Below, one piece after another: positions 1-5,294 of a stretch of DNA of 7,980 nucleotides (position 1 is its first letter; every line of letters begins with the position of its first letter). The position numbers and the translations under genes are program-made. A model generated the notes under the pieces. It was not told where the DNA came from. It worked only from the letters and a program-made list of their open reading frames with translations, and ran no database searches. Source of the DNA: Bacillota bacterium (GTDB lineage: Bacteria; Bacillota; Clostridia; Peptostreptococcales; Anaerovoracaceae); contig JAFYUX010000004.1 in NCBI GenBank assembly GCA_017549385.1, positions 1 through 7,980 of the forward strand, written 5' to 3'.

Positions 1-1
1 G

Positions 2-451
2 CGTATGCTCGATGCCGCCGGCATCCCGTATGAGCACGTAGATAGAGAAGTAACAGATGGGTTTACAAGCGGAGCTGAGCTTGCCAGAAGGTTTGGGCAA
101 GATCCGGATACAGTATTTAAAACGCTGGTAACAGAAGCAAACACAGGCGAACATTTTGTATGTGTTATACCTGTGGACTGCGAACTTGATTTGAAAAAAG
201 CAGCAAAACATTTTGGGGTTAAAAAAATCGAAATGATGAGCATGAAAAAGCTTCTTCCTCTTACAGGGTACATACATGGTGGATGTTCACCTATAGGGAT
301 GAAAAAACTTTTCCCTACTGTTATTGACGAAACTTCACAGCTGTATGATATGATATATGTCAGCGGAGGAAGGATCGGTTTACAAGTAAAACTTGATCCT
401 ATGTCATTAGCGGAAATCATATCAGCTGACTTTGCTGATATTACAGTATAG
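2..451 (+). CDS. ybaK: Cys-tRNA(Pro)/Cys-tRNA(Cys) deacylase, YbaK/EbsC family (5' partial)
   Basis: This is a trans-acting editing enzyme that hydrolyses cysteine wrongly attached to tRNA(Pro) by prolyl-tRNA synthetase; it is soluble and cytoplasmic. The frame is open to the left edge: the codon before the ATG at 5 encodes Arg, giving RMLDAAGIPYE, which matches the early part of the family (usually preceded by about 6-10 residues). I therefore read ATG 5 as internal and the gene as lacking only its extreme N-terminus. Counting from that Met (148 residues remain, family about 155-160), family hallmarks are VFKTLV near 37-42, where the Lys corresponds to the conserved catalytic lysine, GYIHGGCSPIGMKK near 88-101, and SGGRIGLQVKLDP near 120-132. 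It is followed by its own terminator, so it is not part of the downstream operon. Family assignment is firm; the symbol follows E. coli usage. Confidence 0.93.
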   Translation, partial: RMLDAAGIPYEHVDREVTDGFTSGAELARRFGQDPDTVFKTLVTEANTGEHFVCVIPVDCELDLKKAAKHFGVKKIEMMSMKKLLPLTGYIHGGCSPIGMKKLFPTVIDETSQLYDMIYVSGGRIGLQVKLDPMSLAEIISADFADITV

Positions 452-490
452 AACCTTAAATTTTTTGTTTGTATATATAGTGAAAGGGAA

Positions 491-527
491 AGTGGCGACA
501 GCTTGTCTGTCGCTGTTTTCCTTTTTT
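491..527 (+). terminator. intrinsic terminator downstream of ybaK
   Basis: Arms 491-501 and 507-517 form an 11-bp stem (core GCGACAG/CTGTCGC, with G.U pairs toward the base) around a 5-nt loop. It is followed by a T-rich tract (TTTTCCTTTTTT). It lies 40 bases after the ybaK stop and just before the tRNA promoter, so it separates the two transcription units. Confidence 0.8.
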
Positions 528-528
528 G

Positions 529-557
529 TTGTTTTATATATTGGTTTGTGGTAAAAT
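529..557 (+). promoter_or_regulatory. sigma-A-type extended -10 promoter for tRNA-Leu/yajC
   Basis: A -35-like TTGTTT at 529-534 is separated by 17 bases from a -10 TAAAAT at 552-557, which carries the extended TGn element (TG at 549-550). Transcription would start near 563-565, a few bases before the mature tRNA 5' end at 571. The weak -35 is compensated by the extended -10. Read from sequence only; no start-site data. Confidence 0.7.
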
Positions 558-570
558 GTATGCATTGTTT

Positions 571-657
571 GCCGGCGTGATGGAATTGGCAGACGTGCGG
601 GACTCAAAATCCTGTGGTGGCGACACCGTATCGGTTCGAACCCGATCGCCGGCACCA
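571..657 (+). tRNA. tRNA-Leu (anticodon CAA)
   Basis: A class II tRNA can be folded fully. The acceptor stem is 571-577 with 647-653. The anticodon stem 598-602/610-614 encloses the loop CTCAAAA, with anticodon CAA at 605-607 (reads UUG). The long variable arm typical of Leu pairs GGTG 616-619 with CACC 624-627. The T arm pairs ATCGG 630-634 with CCGAT 642-646 around TTCGAAC. The discriminator base is A at 654, as expected for leucine, and CCA (655-657) is encoded. Only 34 bases separate it from the yajC start codon and I see no terminator between them, so the two are probably cotranscribed. Confidence 0.97.
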
Positions 658-691
658 CTAAGAAATTTATTTATTATTGGAGGCAAATATA

Positions 692-1072
692 ATGCAGGAC
701 GTAACTACTTATATGAAGACTTTTGGTCCTCTTATTCTCCTCGTTGTGTTCTTATGGGTATTCATGCTCAGACCACAGAAGAAGAAGGATAAGGAAGTTA
801 AGGAAATGAGAAACAACATCGTTCCTGGCGATGAACTCGTAACAATCGGCGGTGTTATTGGTAAGGTTCTCAGTGTTAAAGAAGATTCTTTCGTTATGTA
901 CGTTGGTAACGACAAGACAAAGATGGAATTCAAAAAGTGGGCCATCTCTGAAGTAACAAAGAAGGCTGCAAAGGCAGAAACTAAGGCAGAAGAACCTGCT
1001 GAAGAAACAGAAAAGAAGAAGATTAGAAAGCTTACAAAAAAGGCTGACGCTTCTGAAGAAAAGGCAGAATAA
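692..1072 (+). CDS. yajC: preprotein translocase accessory subunit YajC
   Basis: YajC is a small single-pass membrane protein that associates with SecDF and the SecYEG translocon; its precise role in export is still unclear. The start is the ATG at 692, with GGAGG at 679-683 eight bases upstream; an in-frame TTG at 677 overlaps that ribosome binding site and is rejected. The 126-residue product has one hydrophobic helix at about 11-26, then the stop-transfer segment RPQKKKDKE and the family signature PGDELVTIGGVIGKV at 45-59, followed by the cytosolic beta domain. From about residue 83 the tail is an Ala/Lys/Glu-rich, low-complexity extension that is probably disordered. It sits behind tRNA-Leu and ahead of the ranthipeptide and secDF genes, the usual clostridial neighbourhood. 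Confidence 0.93.
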   Translation: MQDVTTYMKTFGPLILLVVFLWVFMLRPQKKKDKEVKEMRNNIVPGDELVTIGGVIGKVLSVKEDSFVMYVGNDKTKMEFKKWAISEVTKKAAKAETKAEEPAEETEKKKIRKLTKKADASEEKAE

Positions 1073-1112
1073 TCCTCTCTTGATGGTTGAAACTTAAGAC
1101 GAATAAAAACTT

Positions 1113-1146
1113 GAGCCCCGTTGAAAAGACGGGGCTCTATGTTTGT
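1113..1146 (+). terminator. probable intrinsic terminator after yajC
   Basis: A perfect 9-bp GC-rich stem, GAGCCCCGT (1113-1121) with ACGGGGCTC (1129-1137), encloses a 7-base loop. The following tract, TATGTTTGT, is only moderately T-rich, so termination may be incomplete and some read-through into scfA is possible. Position between the yajC stop and the next promoter supports the call. Confidence 0.7.
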
Positions 1147-1153
1147 GGCTTAC

Positions 1154-1182
1154 TTGACACAATATATATAGTAGGGTAAAAT
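1154..1182 (+). promoter_or_regulatory. near-consensus sigma-A promoter for scfA-scfB-secDF
   Basis: A perfect TTGACA -35 (1154-1159), 17-base spacer and TAAAAT -10 (1177-1182) predict a start near 1188-1190. This is the strongest promoter-like sequence in the window and lies 73 bases before the scfA start codon. A tandem 6-mer (ATGTTA twice, 1181-1192) overlaps the predicted start region; it could be an operator half-site pair or chance. Confidence 0.85.
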
Positions 1183-1204
1183 GTTAATGTTAATCAAGTA
1201 TACG

Positions 1205-1240
1205 AAATACATTGGTAAAGGCACTTTTTTGCCGGTATTT
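1205..1240 (+). promoter_or_regulatory. possible two-tier hairpin in the scfA 5' leader
   Basis: AAATAC (1205-1210) pairs perfectly with GTATTT (1235-1240), and GGCA (1220-1223) pairs with TGCC (1230-1233) inside it. The structure ends one base before the scfA Shine-Dalgarno AAGGAGG (1242-1248), leaving it exposed. The two short helices are separated by an asymmetric internal loop, so stability is modest and the element may be fortuitous. Confidence 0.3.
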
Positions 1241-1254
1241 TAAGGAGGTACAAA

Positions 1255-1404
1255 ATGAAGAGAGTTAAGACTATCGCAAGAGCTACTTTAAAGGATGCAG
1301 CTTGCAAAACTGGTTGTGGTGAATGCCAGACTTCTTGTCAGTCTGCATGCAAGACATCTTGCACAGTAGCAAACCAGAAGTGTGAAAACATTAAGAGAAG
1401 ATAA
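1255..1404 (+). CDS. scfA: SCIFF ranthipeptide precursor (six-cysteine peptide family)
   Basis: This 49-residue cysteine-rich peptide is the ribosomally made substrate of the radical SAM maturase ScfB, encoded just downstream. The ATG at 1255 has a near-perfect Shine-Dalgarno (AAGGAGG, 1242-1248) six bases upstream. The N-terminal 16 residues (MKRVKTIARATLKDAA) act as leader. The core carries the family pattern CGEC-QTSC-QSAC-KTSC-TVANQ-x-C. Cysteines are at 17, 21, 24, 28, 32, 36 and 43: seven rather than the six that name the family, Cys17 being the additional one. In the family, ScfB-type enzymes form thioether links; from memory, a Cys32-Thr37 link was shown for a Thermoanaerobacter homologue, and here Cys32 and Thr37 fall at the same numbers. 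No signal peptide or GG-type protease site is apparent. It is transcribed from the promoter at 1154-1182. Reported roles of ranthipeptides in clostridial cell signalling are family knowledge, not visible here. Confidence 0.95.
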   Translation: MKRVKTIARATLKDAACKTGCGECQTSCQSACKTSCTVANQKCENIKRR

Positions 1405-1423
1405 TAAATAATCTGATTATTTT

Positions 1424-1528
1424 AAGAGGGTGTCCCAAAACGTCGCCTGCGTATGCAACTTGGAGCCAGTGCTCTCCGTTAGAGTGCTGGCTGTTAAAAG
1501 TGCGCGTTTTGTGACAGCTTCTTTTTTT
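1424..1528 (+). terminator. compound long-stem hairpin with T run between scfA and scfB (attenuator-like)
   Basis: The basal arms 1424-1446 and 1502-1523 pair over about 20 positions (AAGAGG/CTTCTT, TGTC/GACA, CAAAACG/CGTTTTG, CGC/GCG), with mismatches at 1430/1517 and 1435/1512 and a bulged T at 1443. Inside sits a second 12-bp hairpin (1464-1475 with 1481-1492, two G.U pairs, loop CCGTT). The right arm runs directly into the T tract ending at 1528, the layout of an intrinsic terminator. The scfB Shine-Dalgarno follows within three bases. Since no other promoter precedes scfB, this most likely acts as a partial terminator or attenuator, or stabilises the 3' end of a short scfA transcript. 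It could also be one copy of a dispersed terminator-like repeat. Confidence 0.75.
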
Positions 1529-1545
1529 GAAGGGGAGTTGATCTT

Positions 1546-2895
1546 TTGATCCATAAATATATATTCAGGGACATTCCCATCGTTGTTGATGTAAACAGCG
1601 GAGCTGTTCACATTGTTGACCAGGTAATCTACGATGTGCTTGATCATTACGAAGATGGAGATTGTTCTCGTCAGAGCGTAAAAGAAGCTTTGGCAGACAG
1701 ATATGATGCTTCAGATATTGATGGAGCAATCGATGAAATAGAAGAACTTAAAGCTGCAGGTATGCTTTTCACATCAGACGACGTACCTGTAGACACTATA
1801 GAAGACAAAGAACCTGTTATTAAGGCTATGTGTCTCCACGTTGCACATGACTGCAACATGAACTGCGCATACTGCTTTGGTGACAAGGGTGCTTTCGAGG
1901 GTATTAGATGCCTTCTTTCTCTGGAAACAGGCAAGAAAGCTCTCGATTTCCTCATGCAGAATTCAGGCCAGAGAAGAAATCTCGAAATCGACTTCTTTGG
2001 TGGCGAACCTCTCATGAATTTTGATGTAGTAAAGGAACTGGTAAAGTACGGCCGCGAAAACGAAGGCAAGTATGGAAAAAATATCAGATTCACTATTACT
2101 ACAAACGGTATACTGCTGGATGACGAAAAGATTGAGTACATTAATGAAACAATGGATAACGTTATCCTCAGTATTGATGGCAGACCTGAAGTTAACGACA
2201 GAATGAGAAAGACTGTAAACGGCAAAGGCACTTATGACATCATCGCAAACAACTACAGAAACTTCGTATCAAAGCGCGAAGGTCTCTATTATGTAAGAGG
2301 TACATTCACAAGACATAACCTGGACTTTGCAGAAGACGTAAAGCATCTTGTTGATCTTGGTTTCAGCAACGTATCAGTAGAGCCTGTAGTTACATCTCTC
2401 GAGCACGAATATGCTCTTAGAGACGAGGACAAGGATATCATCCTTAAGGAATATGACAGACTTTCTGATATGTACATCACAAACGCAATGGAAGGCAAGC
2501 CGTTTGATTTCTTCCACTTTAATGTGGATCTCAATCAGGGCCCATGCGTTATCAAGCGTGTATCAGGCTGTGGTGCAGGTACAGAATACGTAGCTGTTTC
2601 ACCAGAAGGTGATATTTATCCATGCCATCAGTTTGTAGGCAATACTGACTACAGATTAGGCAATCTCTACGATGAGACATTTGAAAACAAACACTACGAT
2701 ATGTTTAACAGAGCACATATCTACAATAAAGAAGCATGTCAGGAATGCTGGGCAAAGTTCTACTGTAGCGGCGGATGTCATGCAAACGCACTCAACATGA
2801 ACGGCGACATCATGAAGCCTTATGAGCTGGGTTGCGAACTCGAAAAGAAACGTGTGGAATGCGCTATCGGCATACAGGCAGTTTTAGCAGAGTAA
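1546..2895 (+). CDS. scfB: radical SAM/SPASM maturase of the SCIFF ranthipeptide
   Basis: This 449-residue enzyme cleaves S-adenosylmethionine reductively to a 5'-deoxyadenosyl radical and installs thioether cross-links in ScfA. The start is a UUG at 1546, with AGGGGAG at 1531-1537 eight bases upstream; it yields MIHKYIF, the characteristic N-terminus of the family. Residues about 1-90 correspond to the leader-binding (RRE-like) region. The radical SAM cluster motif CxxxCxxC is Cys103, Cys107 and Cys110, followed by the GGEP motif at 152-155 for SAM binding. The C-terminal SPASM domain supplies ligands for two auxiliary [4Fe-4S] clusters: Cys342, Cys360, Cys398, Cys401, Cys407, Cys411 and Cys430, with Cys334 as a further candidate. 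All expected cysteines are present, so it should be active. It lies 141 bases after scfA and 25 bases before secD, and is cotranscribed with secDF. Confidence 0.96.
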   Translation: MIHKYIFRDIPIVVDVNSGAVHIVDQVIYDVLDHYEDGDCSRQSVKEALADRYDASDIDGAIDEIEELKAAGMLFTSDDVPVDTIEDKEPVIKAMCLHVAHDCNMNCAYCFGDKGAFEGIRCLLSLETGKKALDFLMQNSGQRRNLEIDFFGGEPLMNFDVVKELVKYGRENEGKYGKNIRFTITTNGILLDDEKIEYINETMDNVILSIDGRPEVNDRMRKTVNGKGTYDIIANNYRNFVSKREGLYYVRGTFTRHNLDFAEDVKHLVDLGFSNVSVEPVVTSLEHEYALRDEDKDIILKEYDRLSDMYITNAMEGKPFDFFHFNVDLNQGPCVIKRVSGCGAGTEYVAVSPEGDIYPCHQFVGNTDYRLGNLYDETFENKHYDMFNRAHIYNKEACQECWAKFYCSGGCHANALNMNGDIMKPYELGCELEKKRVECAIGIQAVLAE

Positions 2896-2920
2896 AAATC
2901 GGAAGGAGATCTATCTGAAG

Positions 2921-4225
2921 ATGAAGAATACCAGATTAATCGCTGCGGTTCTTATTGTCATCCTCCTTATTGGCGGATGGTATACAACCATCTTCGGTGC
3001 AGGTGACAAAGTGGCCCCATTAAAAGACCATATCAAGCTCGGCCTTGACCTTCAGGGCGGTGTTTATGTGGTACTTGAGGCTCAGGATACAGATGCCACT
3101 GGCACTGAACTTGCGGCTCTTATGAACCAGACGCAGTCAGTGATAGAAAAACGTGTAAATGAAATGGGACTCTCAAATCCAGTCGTGTCCATCGAGGGCG
3201 AAGACAGGATCAGAGTCGAACTCCCAGGCGTAAAAGATGCAGAAGACGCTATCGAGTCTATAGGTAAAACAGCTCAGTTGAGCTTTATGACAGCTGACGG
3301 AAATATTATTGTTGATGGCGGCAACGTAAAAAATGCAGGAGTAGCCATTAATCAGCAGGGTGCAGGTTACGTTGTAACATTAGAATTTGATTCAGAAGGT
3401 GCAAAGGCATTTGAAAGTGCCACAAAAGCAATCGTATCTGGCGAAATCGTTGCAGACGAAGAAACAGGCCTTCCTGCAGAGTGTATAGGCATCGTCCTCG
3501 ACGACGAAATGATTTCCTATCCTGCAGTTTCCAACGTTATTACAGGTGGCAACTGCCAGATCGAAGGCAACTTCAACCAGGAAGACGCAACATATCTTTC
3601 AGCGCTTATCAGAGGTGGTGCACTTCCTGTAGAACTCACAGAAGTTCAGACGAGCATAGTAGGTCCTACATTAGGCTTAAATTCTCTCCAGCAGAGCATA
3701 ACTGCCGGTATTGTGGGTATTATTCTTGTAATTATAATCATGCTGATCGGCTACAGAATCATGGGCCTTGCAGCATCTATAGCACTTCTCGTATATTGTC
3801 TTGCATATCTCTGGATTCTTGCAACATTTGGTACAGTTCTTACACTTCCGGGTATTGCAGGTATGATCCTTTCAGTAGGTATGGCTGTAGACGCAAACGT
3901 TATCATCTTTGCAAGGATCAAAGAAGAAGTTCGCGAAAACGGTAAGACTATCAGAGTTGCTACTACTCAGGGCTTTAAGAGAGCACTTGCCACAGTACTT
4001 GACTCACAGATCACAACACTTATCGCAGGTGTAGCGCTGTTCCAGTTTGGTTCAGGTGATGTAAGAGGCTTTGCCGTAACTCTTATGATCGGTATCGTAC
4101 TCAGCATTATCACAGCGACAGTGGTGACAAATGTCTTCCTGCAGGGATTTGCAGAAAGCAAAGTACTTGGCACAAAGAAACTCTTTGGCATAAAAGAAAA
4201 CAGAAAAGTAAAGGAGGCTTTATAA
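2921..4225 (+). CDS. secD: protein translocase subunit SecD
   Basis: SecD is an RND-superfamily membrane protein that, with SecF, uses the ion motive force to help pull secreted proteins through SecYEG. The 434-residue product is shorter than E. coli SecD (615) but normal for Clostridia, reflecting a compact extracytoplasmic P1 region. One N-terminal helix (about 5-24) precedes the conserved LGLDLQGG motif at 40-47. The extracytoplasmic domain spans about 45-250. Five more helices follow within about 258-410, including GMAVDANVIIFARIKEE at 320-336, whose Asp is the residue implicated in proton transfer in the family, and RGFAVTLMIGI near 382-392. GGAAGGAG at 2901-2908 lies 12 bases before the ATG, a slightly long spacing. 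The final codons contain the secF ribosome binding site, and its stop overlaps the secF start by one base. Confidence 0.97.
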   Translation: MKNTRLIAAVLIVILLIGGWYTTIFGAGDKVAPLKDHIKLGLDLQGGVYVVLEAQDTDATGTELAALMNQTQSVIEKRVNEMGLSNPVVSIEGEDRIRVELPGVKDAEDAIESIGKTAQLSFMTADGNIIVDGGNVKNAGVAINQQGAGYVVTLEFDSEGAKAFESATKAIVSGEIVADEETGLPAECIGIVLDDEMISYPAVSNVITGGNCQIEGNFNQEDATYLSALIRGGALPVELTEVQTSIVGPTLGLNSLQQSITAGIVGIILVIIIMLIGYRIMGLAASIALLVYCLAYLWILATFGTVLTLPGIAGMILSVGMAVDANVIIFARIKEEVRENGKTIRVATTQGFKRALATVLDSQITTLIAGVALFQFGSGDVRGFAVTLMIGIVLSIITATVVTNVFLQGFAESKVLGTKKLFGIKENRKVKEAL

Positions 4226-5175
4226 TGGGCGAAAAGATAAAGAACTTTACTTTTATGAAATACAGAAAGATCTACTACATTATTGCAGTGGTTCTTATTA
4301 TCGTATCTATGGGTTTTGGCCTTATCAGAGGTTTTAACTTCGGTATTGACTTTACAGGTGGTACTCTTATCCAGATTGAGATGGAAAGAGAAATCGCAGT
4401 AGAAGAGATTTACGATGTAATGGCACAAAATGAAATAACAGGCTCTGTTACTCATGCCGGTGAAGGCAACACCCAGATTATCATCAAAACTCCTGACTCA
4501 ATGGAAAGCGGCGCAAGAGAATCATTTGTTGATGCCATGTCCGATGCCTTCGGCATCACAGAAGACTCAGTTCTTTCTGTAGAAAACATCGGTCCATCTG
4601 TGGGTGAAACTCTCAAGACAGGAGCTGTTAAAGCAGTGGCGGCTGCAGTAGTCCTCATGCTTATCTACATTGCCATCAGATTCATGTGGAAATACGGTGT
4701 TGCAGCTATTATCGCCCTCTGTGTTACACTGCTTGTTTTATTTGGATTTTATGGAGTATTCCATATAACAATAAACAGCCCGTTTATCGCAGCGATGCTC
4801 ACAATCCTGGGATACGGTATTAATGATACTATCGTTATTTTCGATCGTATCAGAGAAAATCTGAATCTCTCTGCAAAAAAGACTGTAAACAGTCTCGATG
4901 AAATTGTAGATGACAGTATCAGACAGACTATCGGCAGATCTGTTATGACTTCACTTACAACTATTGCAGTTATGGTTCCGCTTCTGATTTTCTGTGGTAA
5001 CACAATCAGAAGCTTCATACTCCCGCTTCTTGTGGGTGTTATATCAAGTACGCTTTGTTCCATATTCATCGCTACTTCAGTGTGGTATGATATATGCAGA
5101 TTAACTGATACAAAAGCGTATAAAGGCGGCAGTAAGAGTCGTAAAAAATCAAAAAAAGCAGCTAAGTCTGCATAA
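4225..5175 (+). CDS. secF: protein translocase subunit SecF
   Basis: SecF is the partner of SecD in the accessory translocase complex in the cytoplasmic membrane. The ATG at 4225 shares its A with the secD stop (TAATG), and AAGGAGG at 4211-4217 lies within secD, so translation is probably coupled. The 316-residue protein has a first helix at about 16-34, the signature FGIDFTGGT at 39-47, an extracytoplasmic domain to about 125, VGETLKTGAVKA at 126-137, then five helices to about 290. The conserved GYGINDTIVIFDRIREN spans 196-212, and RQTIGRSVMTSLTT lies near 233-246. The last 15 residues are strongly basic (Lys/Arg/Ser), a cytosolic tail. It remains separate from SecD, unlike the fused SecDF of Bacillus and Staphylococcus. 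Confidence 0.97.
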   Translation: MGEKIKNFTFMKYRKIYYIIAVVLIIVSMGFGLIRGFNFGIDFTGGTLIQIEMEREIAVEEIYDVMAQNEITGSVTHAGEGNTQIIIKTPDSMESGARESFVDAMSDAFGITEDSVLSVENIGPSVGETLKTGAVKAVAAAVVLMLIYIAIRFMWKYGVAAIIALCVTLLVLFGFYGVFHITINSPFIAAMLTILGYGINDTIVIFDRIRENLNLSAKKTVNSLDEIVDDSIRQTIGRSVMTSLTTIAVMVPLLIFCGNTIRSFILPLLVGVISSTLCSIFIATSVWYDICRLTDTKAYKGGSKSRKKSKKAAKSA

Positions 5176-5188
5176 ATATGGCAACAAT

Positions 5189-5231
5189 TAGCATCATGCA
5201 TACAGAAAATCACTCTGTGTGTGTGGTGCTA
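5189..5231 (+). other. long wobble-rich RNA hairpin between secF and rsh
   Basis: Arms 5189-5205 and 5215-5231 can pair continuously over 17 bp, including four G.U/U.G pairs, around the 9-base loop AAAATCACT. There is no T run after it, so it is not a classical intrinsic terminator. It could stabilise the 3' end of the secDF mRNA, be a processing site, or modulate entry into rsh. The DNA arms are not a clean inverted repeat because of the wobble pairs, which favours an RNA-level role if it is real. No convincing promoter is visible between here and rsh. Confidence 0.45.
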
Positions 5232-5294
5232 TCTCAGCATGAGAAGATAAATAATAAATTGCAGACAAAATAAAGCAGAAATCAGGTTAGAGTT

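Noticed and set aside
677..691. In-frame TTG at 677 as an alternative yajC start
   Set aside because: It overlaps the GGAGG (679-683) that serves the ATG at 692, and the family N-terminus fits the later start.
526..792. A plus-strand open frame of about 88 codons spanning the tRNA
   Set aside because: It runs straight through the tRNA-Leu gene and into yajC in another frame, has no ribosome binding site and resembles no family.
1424..1528. Possible miniature inverted-repeat transposable element, since the GGGTGTCCCAAAA arm resembles ends of some insertion sequences
   Set aside because: The arms are imperfect, no target-site duplication is evident, no transposase is nearby, and the T run in the right place makes a terminator-like role simpler. 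A genome-wide copy search could reopen this.
1671..2231. A long antisense open frame inside scfB (186 codons)
   Set aside because: It lies wholly within a strongly supported gene, is low in complexity (Ser-rich), and has no ribosome binding site; it is a codon-usage shadow.
3481..3945. A second plus-strand frame inside secD (154 codons)
   Set aside because: It is Arg/Ser/Tyr-rich out-of-frame translation of conserved SecD coding sequence and lacks an initiation signal.
5178..5273. Small 31-codon open frame starting two bases after the secF stop
   Set aside because: There is no Shine-Dalgarno upstream, the composition is nondescript, and most of it coincides with the 17-bp hairpin; it is better explained as spacer.
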